This document shows positions 48,385 to 60,179 of a DNA stretch of 64,000 nt, piece by piece. The position numbers and the translations under genes are program-made. Position 1 is the stretch's first letter; every line of letters starts with the position of its first letter. The stretch comes from Streblospio benedicti. Its lineage: Eukaryota > Annelida > Polychaeta > Spionida > Spionidae. Under the pieces are notes generated by a model. The model did no database searches, had not been told where the DNA came from, and worked only from the letters and a program-made list of their open reading frames with translations. Location of the stretch: assembly GCA_019095985.1 (NCBI GenBank), contig CM032666.1, forward strand, positions 50,948,027 through 51,012,026. Direction: 5' to 3'.

Positions 48385-48740
48385 TACTTTTTCAAACATT
48401 TGCAAACATTGTCCTCACAATTGTCATTCTGTCCTTTCATAAGATAAGTGCCACTTACATGGTGTTAGTATATACATCTGCAGAAATTCAATACACAAGC
48501 AAATGGTTTTTGAATTAATTCCTTCCAACTTTAAAAACGTACCAACACAGAAGCATTAACTTGACATTATCTGACAATACTATTACAATTTTGAGTGAAT
48601 CCTGCCTAAAACATTATCAGTAAAATACATAAACTCAGTATCACTGCACCCCATAATGCTCCCTTCCCCATCAACCATTCAGCTTAACAGCAGCCCCTTA
48701 TGAACCATGTGCTTGTGTATGATGCCGCGGTGAGGAGCAC

Positions 48741-51632
48741 CTATTTCTCACAGATGTAATTGTAAGTGTGGGTACATTGAATGTCATTCCATTTATAGTT
48801 GAACCTTTTCAATACCACAGCGCACCTCTCATAAGATCTGTTGGGCTCACCATACTTCCACCTGGTAAACTCTATCTCCTGCGTGCTGTCTTGGTTGATT
48901 ACCCATGTGCCTGGCACCTTATGCCTCGTTTCATAGATGGACAGCCAGAAGCCATCATACCGCAGGCCTACAACACAAACATGGTGGAGCCACAATGAGA
49001 CTGTCAGTACAAACATTATAGGCAACAGGGATTTTCATGCAATGCTTGGGCATGTATCAATCTGTGTATTGGTAAATCTTTAAACACAATTAACAATAAT
49101 ATTATGAAGTGGCAAACATATTACACAAGCGTGTATGAAATGCCTTATATTCACATATGTTTCAATGTCTTTAATATACTACCTACTGTGACTTGTATAG
49201 TTTATACACTAATCTTGATACCTTATATTCAACTTCACTGTTATAAATATATAACTGTTATTTATACCACACTCTGTTTTTAGTTCAGCATGCACGAATT
49301 GAATGCAACAATTGATGTGTTGCATGAAAAAACACGTTTCATTGTTAGTGTGGAGATTTTGGTTTAACCTTTCCTAGCAAAGTATGAACATGCCAGACTC
49401 ACTAGGATCATTGGTTACTTTGTCCAAGATGAATGTGTTCTCCGCCTCCGAGGTGATGGTAATGAGCTCAGCACCGAGGCTCAGGCAGACGGCACGGCAG
49501 TCGGGTTGGGTGCATGTGGAGGTGGCCGGGCCAAAGTAATAAGATTTACCATTATTAATGATCCATTCTGAAACATCAGAAACACATATACAATATTGAT
49601 AACATACTACTTTTGTGGTCGAGTGGATAGGAAGATGAACTCCTAACCACAAGGTTGTGAGTTTGATTCTCGTTTGGGTCTGGTGATGGGGGTTGAGCAA
49701 ACTCATGTCTATCAGGTTGGACACTCCATGGTACCTATTTGTAGTTCAGGCGAGTGAACACTTATTTGAGTGATAAGCACCTCTGACCTATGGGTGTATA
49801 TGCTGCATGCTCGCCGGGAAGTGGAGTAAGACAACCTCAGACAAAGATGCTGTTTGAGTGTTTTCCGTGGCAGTTCAGACGAGAGGTTATTTTACGTGTA
49901 ATACACAGCGGAAATCTGTAAGAGAAACGTTTGGCAAGCATTAAAGTTCCTGTAGAAATCTGGTGAAGAAAATCCACCTAAGGCAGTAGTGCACTACAGG
50001 AGGTGTCCGCTTGGGCAGGTCCCTCTGTGTCTGTAAGACTCAATAACTATACACATATTAGAGGTTGAATGCTGGTTAGATATAATAAAACCGCACATGA
50101 AACACACAGGCTGATATTGTTAAATTTGCATGTGAAAAATGCCATGCTATATATGATGTGATATTTATACTGGTACAATCTAGCGAAGTATACTTATTTG
50201 TTTACTGAGTAAAGGATTCAGTTACCTAGCACTAACATGCACTGTAATACCAAATACACGCCATTTGTTTCAGCTTCAATAGCAAACACTTGCATATGTA
50301 TGATAATCTTTATGTACTGACCGGAGGTTTCACAGTTGACGCCAGTTACAAGGGGGCCGCAGGAGCAGCTGTATGTTGACCAATCGGCGCTGGGTGTACA
50401 AGATCCACCATTCTGGCATGGGGATGAAGAGCAGGGGTCTAGGGTAAAGATCACACATCTTGAGAGGCCACTTATCAAAATATGCAAAAACATCAGTGTA
50501 GATGGAGGATACATACTACATGGTGGCCCATGCTACAGTAGCATACAATCACATATGAACTAGTGGTGCAGTTTGCACTCGGGTGCACAGTTCAAACAGC
50601 ACCAGTGTACATGTACATATATTCATTATGTGCATATTTTTTATAAACACTACCAATGCTTGTGTTTATAGTAAAAGCCCATAACTACTCAGACGGAGAA
50701 GAACTCCATTACCATGTGTAAGCCAAACAATAAATATTGGCAGATCCAGGGTTTAGATAAAGGGGGTGGGTGCACTAAAGGGATCTCATGGTTTGATATG
50801 CGCAATAGATAGCAAACATACCAAAATCTCTACAAAAATACCTTGCTTTATGAACGTTTTTGGTGCTGAAGCACCCTGCTCAGATATATTCACATGTCTG
50901 TAAAATGTAGTAATAAGAAAACCTGTATTTTTCATGTCGTAAACAGACGAAATATTTTAAAGCCAGTCTAAATTCTTGACAATTTGGTATTTCTATTCCT
51001 TATCCTTATCAATTGCAAGCACTTGTTTGGGCTGTGAAGTATGCTTTTGAGCATTATGACGATAGCATGCATGAAGTCTGTGTTGAGAGGAAGGGAATGG
51101 TGTTAATGAGTTAACATTTCACGATCGTCAGTGATTTTCTCATCCATAGCGTAACATTGAGTCACTTGTTTAGAAGTTATGTAGCTCTGCACTCATTTGA
51201 TTTCGGAGATATATAAAATCAACCAACACATATTTTCCCTTGTGGTGATGACATGTAAGCCCCGTAACTAGCATGTTGCATGATGTAGTTAGTTTTCTAT
51301 GTTTTCACTTTTCTCTCTAATATATACAAATATATACCATGTTATATATGATGTGATATTTATACAGCTACAATCTAGCGAAGCATACTTATTTGTCCAC
51401 TAAGCAAATAGGTTTAAGCTACCTGCTAACATGCACTGTGACACCCAGCACACGCCATTTGTTTCAGCTTCACTCGCAAACACTTGCATATGTATGATAA
51501 TCTTTATGTACTGACCGGAGGTTTCACAGTTGACACCAGTTACAAGGGGGCCGCAGGAGCAGCTGTATGTTGACCAATCGGCGCTGGGTGTACAAGATCC
51601 ACCATTCTGGCATGGGGATGACGAGCAGGGGT
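48741..51632 (-). CDS. EGF + C-type lectin protein, locus B (5' end not found)
   Basis: Exons on the minus strand: EGF-1 51632-51516, EGF-2 50438-50322, lectin-a 49567-49403, lectin-b 48967-48741 (TAG). All borders are GT/AG and phase 1, and every exon is open. Each EGF has six cysteines with the canonical GPLVTGVN last loop. The lectin domain runs from EWIINNGKSYYFGP to YNYICEK with EPN (GEPNRS) and WND (KWNDIQC), the motifs for calcium and mannose-type sugar binding. In these paralogs the EGF exon starts directly with DPC, one codon later than in A. No leader exon is visible upstream; a 100-N gap follows at 52601. With a locus-C-type leader the protein would have about 288 residues. Confidence 0.75.
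49610..49835 (+). mobile_element. tRNA-derived SINE, copy 3 (lectin B intron)
   Basis: TGTGGTCGAGTGGATAGG … GTTTGATTCTCG, GGGTTGAGCAAACTCATG, CAGGTTGGACACTC. It lies 45-50 bp from the lectin-a exon, the same site and orientation as copies 2 and 4. Confidence 0.85.
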
Positions 51633-52405
51633 CTAGGGTAAAGATCACACATCTTGAGAGGCCACTTATCAAAATATGCAAAACCGTCAGTGTAAATGGA
51701 GGATACATACTACATGGTGGACCATTCTACAGTAGTATACAATCACATATGAACTAGTGGTGCTGTTTGCACTCGGGTGCACAGTTCAAACAGCACCAGT
51801 GTACATGTACATATATTCATTATGTGCATATTTTTATAAACACTACCATATATACTACTAAACATATTACAATACTTTTTAAGAATAAATTAATATATAC
51901 ATTCTCAATTATTTCCAACTATGATAAATGTAAGTGATATTTCAAAATATGAGTCAATTGTATTGTCCTATGTGTACCAGATTTTAAACTTGTTTTTTAG
52001 GAATTTAAGATATGCTTAGTGATTGTACTTTTAACTAGTTTTGTGAAGCGCTTTGAGCTATAAGACATATATTTATGTAAGTTAACTGCGCTATATAAAT
52101 AAAGTTTATAAAGTTTATATACCAATGCTTCTGTTTATAGTAAAAGCCCATACTACTCAGATGGAGAAGAACTCCAATACCATGTGTATGCCAAACAATG
52201 AATATTGGCAGATCCAGGGTTTAGAAAAGGGGAAGGGTGCATGAAAGGGATCTCATGGTTTGATATACTCAATAGATAGCGAACATACCAAAAACTGTAC
52301 AAAAATAACTTGCTTTATGAACGTTTTTGGTGCTGAAGCACCCTCCTCAGATATATTCATATGTCTGTAAAATTTAGTAATAAGAAAACATGTATTTTTC
52401 ATTAA
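50150..52405. repeat. ~1.2-kb tandem duplication carrying the EGF exon, locus B
   Basis: 50150-51335 is repeated as 51340-52405. ATATGATGTGATATTTATAC, the EGF exon, GTGCAGTTTGCACTCGGGTG and GGTGCTGAAGCACCCTCCTC recur 1.19 kb apart. The second unit is lengthened by a LINE tail (51845-52124) and stops matching near 52405. Confidence 0.85.
51845..52124 (+). mobile_element. LINE/SINE 3' tail insertion
   Basis: It contains TGTGAAGCGCTTTGAGC and, 40 bp on, GCGCTATATAAATAAAG, the paired phrase typical of the 3' tails of several LINE families, ending in a short repeated ATAAAGTTT. It interrupts CACTA/CCAATGCT, which is intact in the sister unit at 50645, so it postdates the EGF duplication. Confidence 0.65.
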
Positions 52406-52600
52406 TAATACTAAACAATTATTTTGAGAAAAATCCTTTATACTTGCTTTATTATAAGCCAAATATTTTCCTCCGCTGGTGAACTACACAAGTCCACGAT
52501 AATTAAAAAGGATTTCTCATAGTTTAACATAACGCAGCTCAGCACACCCACTTACATAGCCGCCCCCTTTCATAACCAAACATCCCAACCACAACCCAAA

Positions 52601-52700
52601 NNNNNNNNNNNNNNNNNNNNNNNNNNNNNNNNNNNNNNNNNNNNNNNNNNNNNNNNNNNNNNNNNNNNNNNNNNNNNNNNNNNNNNNNNNNNNNNNNNNN
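52601..52700. other. Assembly gap (100 N) at the B/C block junction
   Basis: Exactly 100 N. On its left is locus B intron sequence followed by ~150 bp of unrelated DNA; on its right begins the 3' flank of block C. The leader exon and promoter of locus B, if they exist, would be expected at or just beyond this point. Confidence 0.99.
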
Positions 52701-54090
52701 AGTCAAAATAGTATAATGCAGGCACAACCAAATTGAAAATATAACCATGTTTCAATGGGTCAAAGTATAGTCAATTAGGTGCATTCATGTGTTCTCATGA
52801 TTTTGAATTCTTACCATGCATAAAACTTCTGAAACCAAAATACAAGATATGAAAAAATACATGTAGGTTTTACAGCCCCCGCATTCTTTATCAAATGTTT
52901 ACATATATCAAAAACGCAATTTTTTTCTAACTCATTGAGCATTTTGCAATTGGACATCATAGTTTATTATACTACAATTACTAACTAACTAATAAACAAA
53001 CTCTATGACCGGCCAATGCATTGTGTAAGTGAGTGTATACATTATCCATTGCTGGTACAAAACCCATTAAGTGCAGCACCTGCCACTGGTTTACATGCAT
53101 CTATATATAATTTAAGAGATGGGCGTCGCCATGGTTGTTTTTTTTTGTTGTTTTTTAAATTGCCTGCAATCACTTTCCTGGGGCGCTTTCACGCGTTTTG
53201 AGTGTTGCATTTTGTAGGAAATCAACTTTTACGGATTTATTTGTTCTTCAGGCGCTTTTGCTTTCATCAGTATTAATGAGAAAAGTGACTTTACCATCAA
53301 AATCGAAAACAATGATTTTTTTTTTTGTTACGACTACTTCCGTCTCGCCATCACATTGGTGCTGCGTGTTTCTCTGTTGCTGCGTGTGTCTGTCTCACGG
53401 GTTTGATAATGCCGTGATTATGTTTTCTGTGTTGCTGTGTGCGATTTTATCCATCGTTGTTGCGCAGGCGTTATGTTTATCTGTTGCTACGTGCGTGCTA
53501 TGTCTCCGTAGGGAGATGTGGGAAGCTAGTTAATGATAATCATGGAGCAATTACTGTGTTATTTATAAGTTGCAATCGATATAATACCCAAGCCCCGATA
53601 AGGTAGGTTAAGACTATACACACGATAAGCCTGTAGGCTATGAACTCAACTCAGAATTCAGCACAAAATTCAGCACGAAATTCAGCACACGAAATTCAGC
53701 ACAAAAAATTCAGCACTAACCTCAGCCAAATGCACCGGATGACCCCGTTTTGCTTAAGTTTTGAACGAATGACGTACATCACGTTCAAATAACTATGTCA
53801 CACGTATGTTGATAAACGTGGTCGCTGCACATACTGTACTCAATAGTGGATAACACAACACTTTCATATCGTCTAGGAGAAGTAATTACACAAATGAAAA
53901 TGTTTTATCAAAGAGGCACAAAAAAACACAACATGAGACATCCATATTGCATACTAAAATATTTTTTTAATTACAACATTGTAGCATATGTCTTAAATGT
54001 AAATGTTCTGCACATCAACCAGACATAACATGAAGGGGTTTGGGTCTTAACCGCCTATATGCTATATATACATATTATTGATTTATGTTA
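52701..54090. other. 3' flank of block C with unique insertion, no gene called
   Basis: 52701-52990 and the GTTGCAATCGATAT phrase (53570) match blocks A and B. 53100-53560 contains a T-rich stretch and a 111-codon plus-strand frame without a recognised domain. 53580-54090 has no counterpart in A. Confidence 0.5.
53655..53722. repeat. Short tandem repeat AATTCAGCAC, 5 units
   Basis: AATTCAGCAC recurs at 12-16-bp spacing five times. Confidence 0.85.
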
Positions 54091-54094
54091 ATCA

Positions 54095-54317
54095 CAGTAG
54101 AACCTCTGGTGACAACATTGTCTTCAAGTAGCCTCAATAAAAAGGTGGTCTTATTATAGAGCCTGTATATTTATAGAGTTATGGGTCGATAAAGTTGTTA
54201 TTATGGGTGTCTATTTAGGGGTTGAGTTTCAATGTTGCAAGTGACCCATTGTGGGCCTCAAAAATGTGCTTATTACGGAGGTGGTGTATATATATGCTGT
54301 CATTGGAGGTTCTACTG
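54095..54317. mobile_element. MITE with CAGTAGAACCTC inverted ends (block C)
   Basis: The left end CAGTAGAACCTCTGGTGACA and the reverse complement of the right end CAGTAGAACCTCCAATGACA match at 17 of 20 positions. It is non-coding, 223 bp. A homologous copy is at 48060-48384 in block B. Confidence 0.75.
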
Positions 54318-54733
54318 TATTTTTTAAACATTTGCACACTTTGGTCCTCACAATTGTCATTCTGTCCTTTTATGAAATACGTGACACGTACATGGTGTTA
54401 ATGTTTACATTGCAGAAATTCAATACACAAGCAAATGGTTTTTGAATTAATTCCTCCCGGCTTTCAAAAAGTACCAGCACAGAAACATTTATTAATTTAA
54501 CATTAACTGATATTACTATTACAATATTGAGTGAATCCTGCCTAAAACATTACCAATAAATACATGAATTCAGTATAAGTGCACCCCACAATGCCCCCTT
54601 CCCCATTGATTGTACCGTATTCATTGATTGGCTCATGTATGAGAGTAAACTGACAATTAACCATTCAGCGAGACAGCAGCTCCTTATGCCGTGAACTTGT
54701 GTATGATGCCGCAGCGAGGAGGGCCTATTTCTC

Positions 54734-54793
54734 ACAGATGTAATTGTAAGTTTTGGTACATGGAACATCATTCCATTCATAGCTGTATAACCC
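54734..54793 (-). pseudogene. Duplicated lectin-domain tail fragment
   Basis: The minus strand encodes YSYEWNDVPCTKTYNYICEK and a stop, the end of a lectin-b exon with an intact WND, but without the first part of the exon. It lies about 200 bp downstream of the damaged lectin-b exon of locus C. The flanking 3' sequence (GTAAACTGACAATTAACC, ATTCAGCGAGACAGCAGC) is duplicated too, so it is a small tandem duplication. The upstream ACAG cannot join the phase-1 donors in frame. Confidence 0.75.
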
Positions 54794-55807
54794 CATAAAA
54801 AAAGGACCAACCCAGAAACAGCAATCTGATATTATTACAATTTTGAGTATAAGAGTAAACTGACAATTAACCATTCAGCGAGACAGCAGCCCCTTATGAC
54901 CATAAACCATGTGCTTGTGTATGACGCAGCTAAGAGGAGCTCCTACTTCTCACAGATGTAATTGAAAGTTTTCTATTACAATCAACATCCAATCCATTGA
55001 CAGTTGTTAGTCCTCGGTGTTGCACACACCTCTCCCAGGAGTTGTTGGGCTCACCATTCCTCCACCTGGTGTATTCTATCTCCTGCGTGCTGTCTTGGTT
55101 GATCATCCAGGTGCCTGGCACCTTTTGCGTTGTCTCATAGATGGACAGCCAGAAGCGCTCATACCCCAGGCCTACAACACATACATGGCGGTGCCACAAT
55201 GAGACTGTCAGTATAAACAATAATTATTAAAATGATGTTCAACAGGGATTTCATGCAATGCATGGGCATGTATCAATCGGTGTCTCGGTAAATCCTTAAC
55301 AGTAATTAACAGTTACCATGAAGTGGTAAGCATAATACACAATCGTGTATGAAATGCCTTATATTCAAATATGTTTCAATGTCTTTAATATGTTATTTAT
55401 TATTATATTTTTATTGATACCTTAAATTCAACGTCACCATTTTAGATATAAAACAGTTATTTCTATTGCACCCTGTTTTTAGTTCAACATGATCTAATTG
55501 AATACAGCAATTGATGTGTTGGGTGAAAAAACACATTTCATTGTTAGTGTTGGGATTTTGGTTTAACCTTTCCTAATAAAGTATGAATATGCGAGACTCA
55601 CTGGGATCATTGGTGACTTTGTCATCGACGAATGTGTTCTCCGCGTCCGAGGTGATGGTGATCAGATCAGCACCGAGGCTCTGGCAGATGGCACGGCAGT
55701 CTGGTTGGGTGCATGTGGAGGTGGCCAGGGCAAAATAATAAGATTTACCATTATAAATGGTCCATTCTGAAATACCAAAGGATATATACGTAATTGATGA
55801 CATACTA

Positions 55808-56035
55808 CTGCTGTGGCCGAGTGGATACGGAGCTGAACTCATAACCACAAAGTTGTGAGTTTGATTCTCGGTTGGGTCTGGTGGTGGGTGTTGAGCAAAC
55901 TCATGCCTATCCGGTTGCACACTCTCCATGGTACCTATTTGCAGTTCAGGCGAGTGAACACTTAAGTGAGTGATAAGCATGTCTGAGCTATGGTTGTATG
56001 TGGTGTATGCCCCAGGTAGTGGAGTAAGATAATGT
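55808..56035 (+). mobile_element. tRNA-derived SINE, copy 4 (lectin C intron)
   Basis: TGTGGCCGAGTGGATACGG … GTTTGATTCTCGG, GGGTGTTGAGCAAACTCATG, CCGGTTGCACACTC, GTATGCCCCAGGTAGTGG. It occupies the same intron position and orientation as copies 2 and 3. Confidence 0.85.
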
Positions 56036-56929
56036 GAGACAAAAATGCTGTTTGAGTGTTTTCCGTGCAAGTTCAGGTGAGTTTTACTCATAATACACAG
56101 CGAACATCTGTAAGAAAACATTTGGCAAGCATTAAAGCATGAAAGTGGAAAAATCCACTTAAGACAGTAGTGCACTACACGGAGGTGTCCACTTGGGCAG
56201 GTTCCACTGTGTCTGTAAGACTCAATATCTATATGCGTATTAGAGGTTGAATGCTAGTTCAATATAATGAATATACACACGCAACATATGGGTTGATATT
56301 GTTACATTTGTATGTGAAAAATGCCATGCTACATATGGTGTGATATTTTTGTACAGATTTAGTCCAGCTAAGCTTACTTATTTGTCCACTGAGCATAGGC
56401 ATAGTTACCCGGTATTAGCATACACTATGACACCCAATGCAAGCATTTAGCTGTATTTGTTTCAATTCACTGGCAAACATTTGAATATGTATGATAATCT
56501 TTGTGTACTGACCTGAGGTTTCACAGTTGACGCCAGTTACAAGGGGCCCACACGAGCAGCTGTATGTGGACAAAATCAAGGCTGGGTGTACAAGATCCAC
56601 CATTCCCGGCACGGGGATGAAGAGCAGGGGTCCACTTATCAAAATATGCAAAAACATCAGTGTAAATGGAGGATACATACTACATGGCAGACCATTCTAC
56701 AGTAGAATACAATCACATGAACTAGTCGTGCTGTTTGTACTTTCGGGCACACAGTTCAAAAAGCTCCAGTGTACATTTATAGATTATGTGCATACATAAT
56801 CTTTTTTTTTTTTGATATCATATTTTGATAAGCACTAACAATGCCTTAATTGCACTCACGATCTTCTCGCTTATCGTAAAAAGCCCATAATTACTAAGGC
56901 AGAGAAGAACACTCCAATAACATGTTTGC

Positions 56930-57990
56930 CAAACTGTAAGCATTGGCAGATCCAGGTGTTTAGAAAAGGAGGGGGTGCACTTAAGGGGATCTCATGGGTT
57001 CGATATGCTTAATAGATATCAAACATACCAAAACTTAACAAAAAACTTGCTTTATTGACGTTTTTGATGCTGAAACACCCTCCTCAGATATATTCACATG
57101 TCTATATAAAATGTAGTAACAACAAAACCGATATTTTTCATGTCGTAAGCAGACGACATATTATAAATTCTTGACAGTTCCTTTTCAATGGAGAGTGTAA
57201 AACGAACTAGTAAACATATAGCGAAACTCCAAGTAGAGTTAAACAGCTGGATATTTACTTGATTGAGCTTTTGAAGAATGCTTTAGAGCATGATGACGAT
57301 AGCGTGCATGAAACTAAATCAGTGTGTTAACCAGCAACTAGCACGTAGCATGATGTAATTAATTTGCTATCTTTTCACTTTTCCTTCTAATATATGTACA
57401 AATTATTGTATTAGTCCTAATGTGAGTCTTTATCTGTTAATTTTTTGTATTTCAAAATATAACATTTTATCGTGTACATGCTTACATAATCATTCCTGTT
57501 TTTTAAATTGTGTGTATTTAGCTTTTTAATATAAATAATTATGTAACTATAAATGTTATGCAATGTTTTTGCTTTTGTCCTTCATATTGTTCTACAGCCC
57601 ATTTCCTCAATTCGATAATTCAAGAACATTAACACACTTAAAATAAATGTACCCCCCTTGGTGGTTTGGATTGTCATTCCAAAAGTAGATTCGCTCTTTC
57701 AGTGGATACGATTGTCCCTGTTGTTGCGCCATGTGCATATTACCAACACAATAAATTGGAAATAAAAGCCTGCACCAGTGGGATATGTGCAGTGTATGCC
57801 ATGGAGTAGCCTTATTTTTACTATAGTGCGGGGAAGTGGCATATAAACTGTCGCAGTTTCTGTCACTGATGAATATGTTAGATTAACTACTTCCTTTAGC
57901 CTCTTCCTGAAATAGAGCCAAATGTGAAAGTTTCTACTAAATATATCAACACTGACTTTACCTCTAAACAGTTTTCAGTGCTTAGAAAAT
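56930..57990. other. Large intron of locus C, homologous to locus A intron
   Basis: Collinear with 31180-32500. It includes GCAGATCCAGGTGTTTAG, CTCCTCAGATATATTCACATG and GCTCTTTCAGTGGATACG. No exon was seen. Confidence 0.7.
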
Positions 57991-58007
57991 CCTAACAGAA
58001 TGAGTAC

Positions 58008-58248
58008 CTCTTTGGAGTGTAGTCTTGGTGTGATCATCGTTGTCCATCTGTCGGCAGCCGTCCGTGTCAAAATACTTTCCCTTCGTTCTTAGTTTCTCCC
58101 TAGCGCACGCAATGGCGCCAAATGACTTATACTTGGTTTTAAGCTCTTTGTTCAGCTTGAACCTAGCCTTTCTCACGTTTCCTGAGTTTTCCCGACCTAA
58201 TACTGTCAATGTCAGGCACATCCAAATAAGAAAAACACAGAACGCCAT
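58008..58248 (-). CDS. Locus C leader exon (signal peptide + basic spacer), intact
   Basis: Open from ATG (58248-58246) to the donor G/GTACTC at 58008. It encodes 80 residues plus one base: a hydrophobic signal (FCVFLIWMCLTLTVLG), a basic stretch (RKARFKLNKELKTKYK), FGAIACAREKLRTKG, then KYFDTDGCRQMDNDDH. The spacer family is not one I recognise. Its phase-1 donor fits the EGF and lectin exons of all three loci, including those of locus B, which lacks a visible leader. Confidence 0.8.
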
Positions 58249-58313
58249 GTTTGTCGTGTGCTTATCACTGGTAAAGCGGCGGCACTGTGATAGCGGTGAC
58301 TTGCCGCATGCAG

Positions 58314-58320
58314 TTTTATA
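58314..58320 (-). promoter_or_regulatory. Putative TATA box of locus C
   Basis: The minus strand reads GTGGTATAAAACTGCATG, 66-72 bp upstream of the leader ATG, leaving room for a short 5' UTR. The corresponding site of locus A has lost the consensus. Confidence 0.5.
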
Positions 58321-58529
58321 CCACTTGTTGCTAAGATGTGGCCCCACCACCTGTGACATCATGCCCGCGGGCAGTTGCAGTGGGTCGTACCAGTAAATGG
58401 GGTAGTGTGTCGCCAGGACCCTGCATGGAATAGTGGGTCATCTGGACCCTACATGAGGTATTGTCTCCACTGGTTCACAGAGATATTACTATGAGTGATG
58501 TGACACTGGGTTTATTATTAAAATCCTCA

Positions 58530-58810
58530 TGTAAACTCTCTCTCACGGTGTAAATATCCTCCCCCTTGTGTAAATACCATCTACTTGTATATAGGCCCAT
58601 CCCTTATCTAAGGGTCCTCCCCTTGTGTAAATGCTCTCATCTTGTGTAAGTGCCCTCCCCCTGTGTAAAGACCCTCTCCGTGTGCAGGCCCACCTTATAT
58701 GTAAGGGCCCCCTCCTTTGGTAAAGTTGTCCTTCTGCATATAGGCTCTCCCCTGTTTAAGAGTTGTTCCCTGTGTTAGGTCCCTCCCTGTGTAAGATCCT
58801 TCCATGGTGT
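58530..58810. repeat. Degenerate minisatellite upstream of locus C
   Basis: Variants of TGTGTAAATNCCCTCCCC repeat through the interval, the counterpart of 33025-33330 upstream of locus A. Confidence 0.75.
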
Positions 58811-58914
58811 ACTTTAATATAAATGTAAATACAAACGGTTACAAGAGCTTTTAAATGGAAAGGTATGGCTACGGTCTTTATGACCCGACTAAGTAAGTTC
58901 AGATGATTCTATAT

Positions 58915-59130
58915 TCACACCAGGTCATGGGCATTCATGTCATTTGTTTGTCTTCCTCTACTCCATGAGGAGCATTCAACACTTGCTACATGCACAGCAC
59001 TACAATCGCCTGACCTGTATCAAATTTATGTGTAGATATCAGAGAGAAATGTTCAATTGTTTATGGTTGAGTCTGCTCAACACCTACCAAAACATGATTT
59101 GATGATGAGGAATCAAACCCACGAGCAACA
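58915..59130 (-). mobile_element. tRNA-derived SINE, copy 8 (head truncated)
   Basis: ACACCAGGTCATGGGCATTC, GAGGAGCATTCAACACTTGC, then the B box region (GGAATCAAACCC on the plus strand). The A-box half is missing. Confidence 0.75.
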
Positions 59131-59469
59131 GGTCCCATAACCCACATAATTCCAACTCATTTTGGACTGAATGCACTGAATTGTAACTTTTTAAGAAATT
59201 TGTAATTGTAAATTTTGGTGACTCTAGAGTCAACATATGAAAGAAGTCATTTGTTTTTATTTCGTCCATTTCATGCACGTATGTTGGTGCTCTTCTTGAA
59301 TGGTGAAATGTTGGTTAATAGGCATATATAGCATATACATTATCAAAGGTGAACTCAAATTTCCAATGATAAACGATAGAACAATTGCTACTCATGGGCA
59401 GTAATGATATTTACTTTAACCAAGTTTACCTTGCTTGAAATTTAAGTATTTTGTAATCAATAGAAAAAC

Positions 59470-59560
59470 TAGATCAGAAGTGTTCAAAGAACACGGCATT
59501 GCTAAACAACGTTGACTTATGGGCAATTAAGATATATACTGAAACGATGTTCAGTACTGT
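59470..59560 (-). mobile_element. Helitron-like element, 3'-end fragment (inverted)
   Basis: CTAGATCAGAAGTGTTCAAAG continued by AACACGGC … GTTGACTTATGGGCAAT is the reverse complement of the 3' end of the copies at 44.1 and 61.7 kb. Confidence 0.6.
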
Positions 59561-59811
59561 CACCGTATAAGGACCACAGATATTTCCGTAAAATTATTAC
59601 CGTATTTTACGTTTCTGGAAATCACACATATTACGCGTAATTACTGAAATTTCTAACTGCATGTACCGAATTGTCCGTATTCACGGGTTGTCCCACCATG
59701 TTTCCCGAATTTTTACGCGCAATTACGCAATTTGCAAATTGCAAAAATCGCGTATTTAGCATAATCAACCCGAACTAGCATCAAATGTGGACAGTCATGA
59801 TTTAATTATAT

Positions 59812-59960
59812 TCCTCTCTCTCTCTTCTATGGCAAACAAGCTCCTACCCGCTATATATTGACATACCTTGAAGACACATCTTCCATTTGACTATATCAAG
59901 TGACCCAGGCGGGACTCGAACTCACGACCCCAAGGCTGTGAGACCAGAATGAATGATACC
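59812..59960 (-). mobile_element. tRNA-derived SINE, second family, copy 2
   Basis: On the plus strand: CTCTCTTCTATGGCAAACAAG, TATATTGACATACCTTG, GGGACTCGAACTCACGACCCC (inverted B box). Its sister is at 60180. Confidence 0.6.
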
Positions 59961-60179
59961 ATCATCCCAAGCAGCGGGCTGTTAAAGGCTACTTGGACGA
60001 ACCGATGTCTCTGTAGCCCCCAACCTACATACTTGTTCAATTATCATCTCAACGCGGAGGTCGTGGGTTTGAATCCCACCTATGGACGGAAATATTTTTT
60101 TGGGAGTTCTAATTTCTTCGCATTTTACTGCTAGTGGAGTTTTCTAATGTGTTTTTCCCAAGTTTGCTTGTGGATACAA

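Larger units (their letters stand above)
54943..58248 (-). pseudogene. EGF + C-type lectin gene, locus C, damaged
   Basis: Exons on the minus strand: leader 58248-58008 (intact, 80 codons, phase 1), EGF 56634-56513 (122 bp, frame broken), lectin-a 55766-55602 (intact, 55 codons), lectin-b 55171-54943 (EPN present, frame broken near the end). The leader gives signal sequence MAFCVFLIWMCLTLTVLG and a basic spacer with two cysteines. The EGF exon has an extra base after SSSPC and further changes, leading to a stop in frame. As its borders are both phase 1, skipping it would leave the frame unchanged. In lectin-b, the WND region and last cysteine are lost by frameshift, although NYICEK and TAG survive in the other frame. 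The leader and promoter look sound, so this locus could still be transcribed. Confidence 0.7.

Noticed and set aside
53198-53533. 111-codon plus-strand frame with hydrophobic and cysteine-rich stretches
   Set aside because: No recognised domain, lies in a T-rich segment of repeat flank, and has no counterpart in the sister blocks.
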